The notes under the pieces: generated by a model | The model's input: the letters and a program-made list of their open reading frames with translations, nothing else | Databases searched by the model: none | Told to the model about the DNA's origin: nothing | Assembly (NCBI GenBank): GCA_964415795.1 | Contig: CAYQBN010000001.1 | Span: 186,001 to 250,000, forward strand | Reading direction: 5' to 3' | Source: CALITV01 sp964415795 | GTDB taxonomy: Bacteria; UBP6; UBA1177; JAKLFG01 | Length of the DNA: 64,000 nucleotides | Position numbers and translations under genes: made by a program | Shown here: positions 42,374 to 49,919 of the stretch, one piece after another | How the letters are laid out: each line of letters opens with the position of its first letter | Numbering within the stretch: the first letter of the stretch is position 1

Positions 42374-42401
42374 TTGACTCTTTTCCCTTGCTCCCTATCA
42401 T
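42374..42401 (+). promoter_or_regulatory. Sigma-70-type promoter of the DUF3332 gene
   Basis: TTGACT (42374-42379) and TATCAT (42396-42401) are separated by 16 bases and lie 44 bases before the DUF3332 start. No other gene uses this stretch in the plus direction. Confidence 0.6.
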
Positions 42402-42445
42402 GAAGATTTGTCCGTTCCGTCAGTGATGAACGAAAGGAGGTTTCC

Positions 42446-42934
42446 ATGAAGAAATCGCTCATGGCGCTCATGATGGCTGGCATCATGCTGTTCTCGTCGC
42501 TCTTTATGCAGAGTTGCTACGGCACCTACCCGCTTTTCAAGAAGGTGAACAAACTGGTCGGCGACATAGACGGCCGCTGGGGTTCGACCGCCGTGCACAT
42601 CATCTGCTGGGTGTTTCAGGTCTATTCGGTCGTTCTGTTCCTCGACCTCTTCATCCTCAACACAGTGGAGTTCTGGACCGGCAGCGACCCGCTCGCGATG
42701 AAGGATGGCGAGAGCGAGACGCAGGTGGTCGAGTATCTCGGCGACCTCTATCGGATAACAGCCACCAAGAACCGTTTCGATGTCTACTGCATCGAGGGTT
42801 CGCGCAAGGGCGAGAGCGCATCGCTCGTGTGGGACTCCGACCGGCGCATCTGGCGCGGCGAGAACGGCGATGTGGTGCGCGAACTCGTCAAGGTCAACGA
42901 GGACGGCTCCTTCGTCGCGCTCGTGACCGAGTAA
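42446..42934 (+). CDS. DUF3332 family lipoprotein
   Basis: AAAGGAGG precedes the ATG. The 162-residue protein has a signal peptide with a lipobox-like MQSC (Cys24) and then the DUF3332 core, with YGTYPLFKKVNKLVGDI, a membrane helix (VHIICWVFQVYSVVLFLDLFI), LNTVEFWTGSDPL and a polar C-terminal domain. Members occur widely in Gram-negative bacteria and have no established function. It is a single-gene unit that converges on pstS, with 15 bases between them. Confidence 0.9.
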   Translation: MKKSLMALMMAGIMLFSSLFMQSCYGTYPLFKKVNKLVGDIDGRWGSTAVHIICWVFQVYSVVLFLDLFILNTVEFWTGSDPLAMKDGESETQVVEYLGDLYRITATKNRFDVYCIEGSRKGESASLVWDSDRRIWRGENGDVVRELVKVNEDGSFVALVTE

Positions 42935-42949
42935 GGATACCGGATTCCC

Positions 42950-43978
42950 CTACTTCCACACCGGCTGGCCGGCTGCCTTAAGTTCCTTCTTCCACGCCGC
43001 CTGCACGAGGTCTATGAGCGTCTTCGGCAGTGGGACATAGTCGAGTGCCTTGGCCGCCTTGTCGCCATTCTTCAGGCACCAATCGAAGAACTTGAGCATC
43101 GTCTGCGCCTTCGCGACATCGGGCATTTCCTTATAGATAAGGATGTAAGAAGCGCCGACGACCGGCCAGCTCTGGTCGCCCGGCTGGTCGGTGAGCACCA
43201 TGTAGAAGCCCTTTGCGTTCGCCCAGTCGGCGTTCGCCGCGGCGCTCTGGAAGGTGTCGATGGAGGGGGCGACGAACTTGCCCGCCTTGTTCTTGAGTTT
43301 GGTGTAGGTCATCTTGTTCTTGAGGGCATAAGCATACTCGACATAGCCGATCGAGCCGCCGGTCTGCTTGACGAACGCGGCAACGCCCTCGTTGCCCTTG
43401 CCGCCGACACCGGTCGGCCAGTTGACCGCCTTCGCGTTACCGACCTTGCTTGCCCAGTCGGCGCTCACCTTGGTCAGGTAGTTGGTGAAGATCCAGGTAG
43501 TGCCGGAACCGTCGGAGCGGTGAACCACGACGATCTTCTGGTCGGGGAGCGCGACGCCCGGGTTTTCGGCCGCGATCTTCGGGTCGTTCCACTTCTGGAT
43601 GTTCCCGAGGAAAATTTGTGCGAGCGTTTCGCCCGACAGTTGCAGTTTCCCCGCCTCGATACCCTTGAGGTTCACCACCGGCACGACGCCGCCGATGACC
43701 ATCGGGAACTGAAAAAGTCCCGCCGCGTTGAGCTCCTCCTCCTTGAGCGGTTCATCGGATGCGCCGAAATCGACCGTTTTCGCCTTGATCTGCGCGATGC
43801 CACCGCCCGAGCCGATCGACTGGTAGTTGAGCTGCATGCCGGTGACCTTGTTGTAGTCGTAAGCCCACTGCGAGTAGATGGGGAACGGGAAACTCGCCCC
43901 TGCGCCGTTGATTGTCTCGCCCGCCGAAAGCATGGCGAACAAAAAGGTTGCGCCGAGTACCGTAAGTAACCTCTTCAT
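42950..43978 (-). CDS. pstS: PstS phosphate-binding protein
   Basis: GAGAGGACACT precedes ATG 43978. The 342-residue protein has a signal peptide and the PstS hallmarks GAGASFPFPIYSQWAYDY, NYQSIGSGGGIAQI, DFGASDEPL and the phosphate loop HRSDGSGTTWIFTNYL. It binds phosphate in the periplasm and delivers it to PstCA. It is transcribed away from pstCAB-phoU-phoR, so binding protein and transporter can be dosed separately from the shared 213-base control region. Confidence 0.97.
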   Translation of the reverse strand: MKRLLTVLGATFLFAMLSAGETINGAGASFPFPIYSQWAYDYNKVTGMQLNYQSIGSGGGIAQIKAKTVDFGASDEPLKEEELNAAGLFQFPMVIGGVVPVVNLKGIEAGKLQLSGETLAQIFLGNIQKWNDPKIAAENPGVALPDQKIVVVHRSDGSGTTWIFTNYLTKVSADWASKVGNAKAVNWPTGVGGKGNEGVAAFVKQTGGSIGYVEYAYALKNKMTYTKLKNKAGKFVAPSIDTFQSAAANADWANAKGFYMVLTDQPGDQSWPVVGASYILIYKEMPDVAKAQTMLKFFDWCLKNGDKAAKALDYVPLPKTLIDLVQAAWKKELKAAGQPVWK

Positions 43979-44041
43979 AGTGTCCTCTCCTCGTTGTGTT
44001 ATCAAAAACCCTCCGGCGCACCGGCGCCGGTCGGTGAGAGA

Positions 44042-44071
44042 AGTATGGCCGCTTTGTTAAGAAACGGTGAA
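44042..44071 (-). promoter_or_regulatory. pstS promoter with Pho-type box
   Basis: On the minus strand TTCACCGTTTCTTAACA (44055-44071) contains the 11-mer CCGTTTCTTAA, identical to one before the porin gene. After TTAACA come 7 bases and CATACT (44042-44047) as -10. Its position replaces a -35, as expected for PhoB activation. Confidence 0.75.
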
Positions 44072-44119
44072 GGTAGTATGAGAATACGGCAAACAAAGAA
44101 CGAATTGTCGGCCAATTAA

Positions 44120-44156
44120 CGGTTTGCTAACCGTTCGTTAACAATCGGCGCCTACT
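44120..44156 (+). promoter_or_regulatory. pstC operon promoter with tandem Pho-type box
   Basis: CGGTTTGCTAA (44120-44130) and CCGTTCGTTAA (44131-44141) abut as an 11-bp direct repeat. With the preceding TTAACG, three TAAC cores occur at exact 11-bp intervals (44116, 44127, 44138). Seven bases after TTAACA lies CCTACT (44151-44156) as the candidate -10. Confidence 0.78.
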
Positions 44157-44191
44157 CTGCGAGTAGTGTTGAAAGAGGAGCATACGGAACC

Positions 44192-45148
44192 GTGCAGGTC
44201 GTCAAGCGATACTTCACAGAGCATTTCGAGTCGCTGTTCAAGTGGTTCACGATCTGCTGTGCCGCGCTCGTGCTTCTCATCATGGCGGCGATGTTCCTGC
44301 AACTGGTCTGGAACGCGCGGCTCGCCATCGGGCACTTCGGGATCTCGTTCCTCTGGACCGACCAGTGGGATCCGGCGACCCATCAGTACGGCGCCCTTTC
44401 GAGCATCTACGGAACGCTCGTCTCGACCATCATCGCCATGGTCATCGCGGTCCCGATGAGCGTCGTCATCGCCCTCTTTCTCGTCGAGCTCGCTCACCCC
44501 GTTGTCGCGAAGATCGTCGGCACCGCGATAGAACTGCTCGCCGCGATCCCGAGCATCATCTACGGTATGTGGGGACTCTTCGTCTTCGCCCCGATCATGG
44601 CAGAGAAGGTGCAGCCATTTCTGCAAGAAACGCTCGGCCTCGAGAAGGTTCCCGGCATCGGAAAACTCTTTACCGGCGCTCCGATGGGGATCGGCATGCT
44701 TACCGCGGGACTCATCCTCGCGCTCATGATACTGCCGTTCATCAGCGCGGTTATGCGCGATGTCTTCGCGATGGTTCCCTCGGTCGTCAAGGAGTCGGCC
44801 TACGGGATGGGATCGACGACATGGGAGGTGACTCGCAAGGTGACGCTCCGTTACGGCATCCAAGGCATCATCGGCGCCTGCTTCCTCGGGCTCGGCCGCG
44901 CGATCGGCGAGACGATGGCGGTCACCTTCGTCATCGGCAACGCCCACAACATTTCGCTTTCGCTCTATGATCCCGGCAGTTCGATCGCTTCGACGCTCGC
45001 CAACGAGTTCGCCGAGGCATCCGAGCCGATCTACCTCCATTCGCTCATCTACCTCGGGCTCGTGCTCCTCGTGATGACCTTCGTCATTCAGGTGCTCGCC
45101 CAGTGGTGGGTGCGGCGGCTCAAGAAGAGCATGGGGGCGGGGCTGTGA
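44192..45148 (+). CDS. pstC: Phosphate ABC transporter permease PstC
   Basis: The GTG start at 44192 has GAGGAG 11 bases upstream. The 318-residue protein has six predicted membrane helices, with the permease signature ESAYGMGSTTWEVTRKVTLRYG in the cytoplasmic coupling loop, plus AIELLAAIPSIIYGMWGLFVF and GLGRAIGETMAVTFVIGN, all typical of PstC. It forms the channel with PstA. It heads pstC-pstA-pstB-phoU-phoR; its stop overlaps the pstA start. Confidence 0.95.
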   Translation: MQVVKRYFTEHFESLFKWFTICCAALVLLIMAAMFLQLVWNARLAIGHFGISFLWTDQWDPATHQYGALSSIYGTLVSTIIAMVIAVPMSVVIALFLVELAHPVVAKIVGTAIELLAAIPSIIYGMWGLFVFAPIMAEKVQPFLQETLGLEKVPGIGKLFTGAPMGIGMLTAGLILALMILPFISAVMRDVFAMVPSVVKESAYGMGSTTWEVTRKVTLRYGIQGIIGACFLGLGRAIGETMAVTFVIGNAHNISLSLYDPGSSIASTLANEFAEASEPIYLHSLIYLGLVLLVMTFVIQVLAQWWVRRLKKSMGAGL

Positions 45149-45993
45149 AGAAGGCCGACAACATCCGCCGGCGCGAGGCACTCAACCGGACGGTAAGCGT
45201 TCTCTCGGGACTCGCCGCGCTCGTCGGCATCTTCTTCCTCGGCTGGATACTCTGGACCGTCACGCGACAGGGTCTCGCGGCGTTCGACCTCGAGTTCTTC
45301 ACGCAACTGCCAGCGCCGCCCGGCATCGAAGGAGGCGGTCTCGCCAACGCGATCGTCGGCACGGTGCTCATCACGCTCCTCGCGACGCTGATGGGCGTTC
45401 CGTTCGGTCTTTTCACCGGTGTCTATCTCTCCGAGTTCGGGAAACATTCCCGTTTCGGCGATCTCGTCCGGTTCACAATGAACATCACGATGGGAGTCCC
45501 CTCGATCATCGTAGGTCTCTTCGTCTATACGATCCTCGTCCTGCCGGTGGGACATTTTTCGGCCTATGCCGGCGCGGTCGCGCTCGCCATCATCATGCTG
45601 CCGGTCGTCGCACGGACGACCGAGGACATGCTCGGGCTCGTTCCGAATGCGCTCCGCGAATCGGCGCTCGCCATCGGCATGCCGCGCTGGCGCATGATCG
45701 TCGCGATACTCTTCCGGGCGGCGCGGTCGGGCCTTCTCACCGGCATCCTGCTCGCCGTGGCGCGGGTCTCGGGCGAGACGGCGCCGCTCCTCTTCACCGC
45801 GATGAGCAGTCCTTACTGGATGAAGGGTCTCGCCGAGCCGACGGCCAATCTTACCGTCACGATATTCAACTACGCCATGAGCCCGTTCGACGATTGGAAG
45901 CAACTTGCGTGGGGCGCCTCTCTGCTTATCATGGCGGCGGTGCTCGGCGTGAACATCGCGGCGCGTGTTCTGTTAAAGGAGAAGAAACGATGA
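45145..45993 (+). CDS. pstA: Phosphate ABC transporter permease PstA
   Basis: I take GTG 45145, which overlaps the pstC stop (GTGA), over the longer frame. This gives 282 residues. Motifs are LITLLATLMGVPFGLFTGVYLSEFG, MGVPSIIVGLFVY and the coupling loop NALRESALAIGMPRWRMIVAILF, followed by RVSGETAPLLFTA. It pairs with PstC in the membrane. A 3-base overlap of its stop with the pstB ATG keeps the subunits coupled. Confidence 0.95.
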   Translation: MKKADNIRRREALNRTVSVLSGLAALVGIFFLGWILWTVTRQGLAAFDLEFFTQLPAPPGIEGGGLANAIVGTVLITLLATLMGVPFGLFTGVYLSEFGKHSRFGDLVRFTMNITMGVPSIIVGLFVYTILVLPVGHFSAYAGAVALAIIMLPVVARTTEDMLGLVPNALRESALAIGMPRWRMIVAILFRAARSGLLTGILLAVARVSGETAPLLFTAMSSPYWMKGLAEPTANLTVTIFNYAMSPFDDWKQLAWGASLLIMAAVLGVNIAARVLLKEKKR

Positions 45994-46784
45994 GCGACAC
46001 TTCGACTCTTCCTCTCTATGGCACACCGGCCGATCCGACGCCCACGATAGCGGTGCGCGGCCTCAATTTCTTCTACGGCACCCAGCAGGCGCTCTTCGAC
46101 AACGATCTCGATATCGCACCGAACCGCGTGACCGCGGTCATCGGCCCCTCGGGGTGCGGCAAGTCCACCCACCTTCGGGTCTACAACCGCATCTTTGAAC
46201 TCTACCGCGACCAACGGGCCACCGGCACGGTCTTTCTCAACGGTGAGAACATCTTCGCCATGAACCTCCTCGACCTGCGCCGCCGCGTCGGGATGATCTT
46301 CCAGAAGCCAACGCCGTTCCCAATGTCGGTCTTCGAGAATGTCGCGTATGGCATCCGGCTCCACTACGAGGTTTCCAAAAGCGAACTCGAGGGACGCGTC
46401 GAGGCGGCGCTCAAGGGCGCGGCGCTCTGGGAGGAGGTGCGCGACCTGCTCCACAAGCCGGGAACGGCGCTCTCGGGCGGCCAGCAGCAGCGGCTCTGCA
46501 TCGCGCGGGCGATCGCGGTCGAGCCGGAGGTGCTCCTCATGGATGAACCGACGAGCGCGATAGACCCCATCGCGACGGCGAAGATCGAGGAACTGGTCGA
46601 AAGCCTCAAGAGCCGATTCACCATCGTCATCGTGACCCACAACATGCAACAGGCGGCTCGCATCAGCGATTTTACCGCCTTCTTCTTCAAGGGCTACATC
46701 GTCGAGTTCGGGGAGACGAGGCAGATATTCACCAACCCGAAAAACAAGAAGACCGAGGAATATATCACCGGACGGTTCGGTTAG
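45990..46784 (+). CDS. pstB: Phosphate ABC transporter ATPase PstB
   Basis: The ATG at 45990 with AAAGGAGAAG gives 264 residues. Walker A is GPSGCGKST, the Q-loop is GMIFQKPTPFPMSVFENVAYG, the signature is ALSGGQQQRLCIARAIA and Walker B is VLLMDEPTSAIDP. The switch His is in VTHNMQQA. These are PstB-specific rather than generic ABC features. The residue after Walker A is His (STHLR) where PstB normally has a hydrophobic residue, a mild oddity unlikely to abolish ATP binding. Confidence 0.96.
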   Translation: MSDTSTLPLYGTPADPTPTIAVRGLNFFYGTQQALFDNDLDIAPNRVTAVIGPSGCGKSTHLRVYNRIFELYRDQRATGTVFLNGENIFAMNLLDLRRRVGMIFQKPTPFPMSVFENVAYGIRLHYEVSKSELEGRVEAALKGAALWEEVRDLLHKPGTALSGGQQQRLCIARAIAVEPEVLLMDEPTSAIDPIATAKIEELVESLKSRFTIVIVTHNMQQAARISDFTAFFFKGYIVEFGETRQIFTNPKNKKTEEYITGRFG

Positions 46785-46796
46785 AGGGAGGTTACC

Positions 46797-47468
46797 ATGC
46801 CGATGCGTATCCAGCGCGACATCGCAAAACTCAAGACACGGCTCCTCGAGATGGGGCTCAAGATAGAGGAGACCTTCGCCCGGGCCGTCCAGTGCGTCCG
46901 GGACCGCAACACCCAAATGGCCAGCGCCATCGTCGCAGGAGACCGAGAGATAGACCTCGCCGAGGTGGACCTCGAGGAGGAGTGCCTCAAGACGCTCGCC
47001 CTCAACCAGCCGGTCGCGGGAGATCTGCGGCTCATCGTGACGGTGCTCAAGATAAACAACGACCTCGAGCGGATCGGCGATCTCGTCGTCAACATGGCCG
47101 AACGGGTCATTACCCTCGCCGCCCATCCCGAGGTGGAACTTCCTTTTGATTTCAGCCGGATGGCCCACACGGCGCACCTCATGCTCCACGCCTCGATCGA
47201 GGCACTCGTGAACCTCGACAAGAGCCGCGCCTACGAAGTTCTTGCCCGCGACGAGGAAATAGATACCATGCACCGAGAGATGTACCAGCGGGCGGGGCAG
47301 ATGTTGCGCGAACGACCGGGACAGGCGGAGATCCTTCTCCATGGCATCGCTCTCTCGCGTTACCTCGAACGGATCGCCGACCATGCGACCAACATCGCCG
47401 AGGATGTCATCTACCTCGTGGACGGCGAGATCGTGCGGCACCAGGTAAAAGAGGCACCGCATCAATGA
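46797..47468 (+). CDS. phoU: Phosphate signalling protein PhoU
   Basis: The 223-residue helical protein contains the two PhoU three-helix repeats with metal-binding ExxxD patterns: KINNDLERIGDLVVNMAER in the first and SRYLERIADHATNIAEDVIY in the second. PhoU links transporter state to PhoR and restrains the Pho response when phosphate is plentiful. The start at 46797 follows GAGGGAGG. It overlaps phoR by 4 bases. Confidence 0.96.
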   Translation: MPMRIQRDIAKLKTRLLEMGLKIEETFARAVQCVRDRNTQMASAIVAGDREIDLAEVDLEEECLKTLALNQPVAGDLRLIVTVLKINNDLERIGDLVVNMAERVITLAAHPEVELPFDFSRMAHTAHLMLHASIEALVNLDKSRAYEVLARDEEIDTMHREMYQRAGQMLRERPGQAEILLHGIALSRYLERIADHATNIAEDVIYLVDGEIVRHQVKEAPHQ

Positions 47469-49219
47469 CCCGAAAACTTTTCTGGAGGCTTTTCTTCTTT
47501 CTCACCCTTGCCGCAGGAACCGCGCTCATTCTTTCGGCGATCGTCTCGTGGCGTCTCTTTGACCGCTTCACCCGCGAGCAGACCGTCACCGAACTCAAAG
47601 AGTCTCTCGTCACCCTCGAGCGGGTGCTTCGCATCGAGGAGGCATACGGTCACGGCGCCTCATTCGGCGAAACGGTACGCGACCTCGGGACGCGGCTTGG
47701 CATCCGCTTTACCGTCGTCGCTCCCGACGGAGCGGTGCTCGCCGATTCGGAAGAAGATCCATCGCATATGGCCAATCATGGCGACCGCCCCGAGATCCGC
47801 GACGCGCTCGGCGGGATCGTCGGCGTCGCCGCGCGCTACAGCCCTACTCTCAAAACTGAACAACTCTATGTTGCCCTTCGGGTCCGCGATGGTGCCGAGA
47901 CCCGCTTTGTGATACGCGCCTCCAAGACGATTTCGTCGCTTCGAGAAAGCATGCGTCCGCTCACCGCCGACCTTCTCTTCGTCACCGTCCTTATTCTCTG
48001 CGGCATCTTCGGCATGAGTGTTCTCATCGCCCGCGCCATCAGCAGGCCGATAACGACGCTCCAGACCGGAGCCGAGCGCTTCGCGGCCGGAGATCTCAGC
48101 AGTCGCCTCCCCATACCTGAAACCGAAGAATTCGCGCGGCTCGCCCGGTCGCTCAACACCATGGCCTCAGAACTCGAGACACGAATCTCCGAGATCACGG
48201 CACAGAAGAACGAACTTGAGGCGATCCTCTCGAGCCTCGACGAAGCGCTGGTCCTCGTAGATGAAAACGAGCAGGTGCTCCGCGTCAACGCCGCCGCCGG
48301 CAGGCTCTTTCACACCACTCCTGCGGAGGCCGCCGGCAAGCCGCTCGTCGGGGTGCTCGCCAACAAGGCGCTCTACGAGTTCGCCCGGGAGGTCATCACG
48401 GCACGGGAGACCCTCGAGCGGGAGATAGACCTCTACGACAGCGAAGGAAAGATGCTCTACGCGCACGGCGTGCCGGTGGCCAACCGCCCGTGCATATTGC
48501 TCGTTTTCACCGACATCACCCGCCTCAAGAAACTCGAGAACATCCGCAAGGAGTTCGTCGCTAATGTCTCGCACGAACTGCGCACCCCCATCACCGCGAT
48601 AAAGGGCTATGTCGAAACCCTCCGCGACGGCGCGCTCGACGATCCGGCGGCGGCGCGCAACTTCCTCGACATCATCGCGCGCCAGAGCAACCGGCTCGGC
48701 GCCATCATCGAAGACCTGCTCGCCCTCTCGAAGATAGAGCGCGACGCCGAACACGGAGAGATCGTCAAAACGACCTCTCCGGTGAAGCCGGTTCTTCTCG
48801 CGGTGGCGCAGACCTTCGCCGAACGAGCCGCAAAGAAGCATATAACCATTGAAGTTCACTGCGAAGATTCACTCTCCGCCTCCCTCAACGCACCGCTCAT
48901 CGAGCAGGCGGTCGGCAACCTCGTTGACAACGCCGTCACCTACTCGCACGACGACGGCATCATCACCATTGCCGCCCGTGAAGAAGGAAACGACATCGTG
49001 ATAAGTGTCACCGACACCGGCATCGGCATCGCATCGGAACACCTGCCGCGCCTGTTCGAGCGCTTCTACCGCGTGGACAAGGCACGGAGCCGTGCCGTCG
49101 GCGGAACTGGCCTCGGACTCGCCATCGTCAAGCACATCGTGCTCGCCCACAAAGGCGCCGTATCGGTAAAAAGCGAACTGGGGAAAGGCTCGACATTCTC
49201 GATACGCCTGCCGCGGTGA
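47465..49219 (+). CDS. phoR: Phosphate-regulon sensor histidine kinase PhoR
   Basis: The 584-residue protein has a first membrane helix (about 8-32), a periplasmic sensor region (about 33-165) and a second helix (LLFVTVLILCGIFGMSVLIA). A HAMP domain (RPITTLQTGAERFAAGDLSSR), a PAS domain (ILSSLDEALVLVDENEQVLRV) and the kinase core follow: phospho-acceptor His in FVANVSHELRTPITAIKG, N-box GNLVDNAV, DTGIGI and GGTGLGLAIVKHI. The periplasmic domain is larger than in E. coli PhoR and resembles the Gram-positive/delta type. It is coupled to phoU, and its regulator phoB lies 9 kb away. Confidence 0.94.
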   Translation: MTRKLFWRLFFFLTLAAGTALILSAIVSWRLFDRFTREQTVTELKESLVTLERVLRIEEAYGHGASFGETVRDLGTRLGIRFTVVAPDGAVLADSEEDPSHMANHGDRPEIRDALGGIVGVAARYSPTLKTEQLYVALRVRDGAETRFVIRASKTISSLRESMRPLTADLLFVTVLILCGIFGMSVLIARAISRPITTLQTGAERFAAGDLSSRLPIPETEEFARLARSLNTMASELETRISEITAQKNELEAILSSLDEALVLVDENEQVLRVNAAAGRLFHTTPAEAAGKPLVGVLANKALYEFAREVITARETLEREIDLYDSEGKMLYAHGVPVANRPCILLVFTDITRLKKLENIRKEFVANVSHELRTPITAIKGYVETLRDGALDDPAAARNFLDIIARQSNRLGAIIEDLLALSKIERDAEHGEIVKTTSPVKPVLLAVAQTFAERAAKKHITIEVHCEDSLSASLNAPLIEQAVGNLVDNAVTYSHDDGIITIAAREEGNDIVISVTDTGIGIASEHLPRLFERFYRVDKARSRAVGGTGLGLAIVKHIVLAHKGAVSVKSELGKGSTFSIRLPR

Positions 49220-49283
49220 AACCTTTAGCGTAGAAATAATCAAATAAAATCAAAGTAAAATATAAAAGTAGTTATTTATCCTA

Positions 49284-49312
49284 TTGACATATGATTTTGA
49301 ATATGTTATTAC
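49284..49312 (+). promoter_or_regulatory. Promoter of the restriction-modification island
   Basis: TTGACA (49284-49289) and TATTAC (49307-49312) are 17 bases apart in a strongly AT-rich stretch that begins just after phoR. The -35 is perfect. It lies 26 bases before the half-size specificity gene. Confidence 0.6.
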
Positions 49313-49338
49313 ATAGTCTACTTACTATTGAGGTTGTG

Positions 49339-49917
49339 ATGTTTCTCACATTGGACAAGGTAGCAGAGATAAGAATCGGCTATCAACCGCGCTCCTCCCT
49401 CCGGGGAGATACGAGTGGAACCCACCGCTTGGTTTTTGGTAAAAACATCTCTCCAGATGGCAAATTGGAGGGTCCTTTTCTCCAGATTGTTCCCGATCGG
49501 AAAGCGAATCTCTATGAGGTGCGTCCAAGAGATATCCTTTTCCTTGCGCGCGGGACCGAGCATAAGGCCATTTGCATTGATTCCGAGATTGCCCCGAACC
49601 TGCTTGCTTCTTCCAACTTCTACATCGTCAGAGTAAAAACGCCGACCGTATTACCGTGCTTTCTCGCATGGTACATGAACCAAAAACCGGCGCGTGAACA
49701 TTACGAGATACATGCTGCCGGGGCAACCATTTCCTATATTTCCAAACCGGCCCTCGCCGCGTTGCCGATTCCGGTCATCCCGATTGAAAAACAACAAGCC
49801 ATCGTAAAGATTGCTCAGTTACGGGATGAGGAGCGAGTCATCGAACAACACCTGTCGCGGTTGCGCGATCGCCTCGTCGACAAGCAATGTTTAAAAGCAC
49901 TTGAACAAGGGAGATAG
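49339..49917 (+). CDS. Half-size type I specificity (HsdS-like) subunit
   Basis: ATG 49339 has TGAGG five bases upstream and gives 192 residues. The protein reads as one target-recognition domain, with LDKVAEIRIGYQPRSS at the start, PRDILFLARG, and ISYISKPALAALPIPVIPIEKQQAIV leading into one conserved helix (EERVIEQHLSRLRDRLVDKQ). A normal HsdS has two of each. It starts the operon two bases before hsdM, and a complete hsdS follows 3 kb later. It may act as a homodimer or as an alternative specificity half. Confidence 0.82.
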   Translation: MFLTLDKVAEIRIGYQPRSSLRGDTSGTHRLVFGKNISPDGKLEGPFLQIVPDRKANLYEVRPRDILFLARGTEHKAICIDSEIAPNLLASSNFYIVRVKTPTVLPCFLAWYMNQKPAREHYEIHAAGATISYISKPALAALPIPVIPIEKQQAIVKIAQLRDEERVIEQHLSRLRDRLVDKQCLKALEQGR

Positions 49918-49919
49918 CA

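Noticed and set aside
45870..47465. 531-codon minus-strand frame across pstB and phoU
   Set aside because: PstB and PhoU have complete motifs on the other strand. The antisense product shows no domain.
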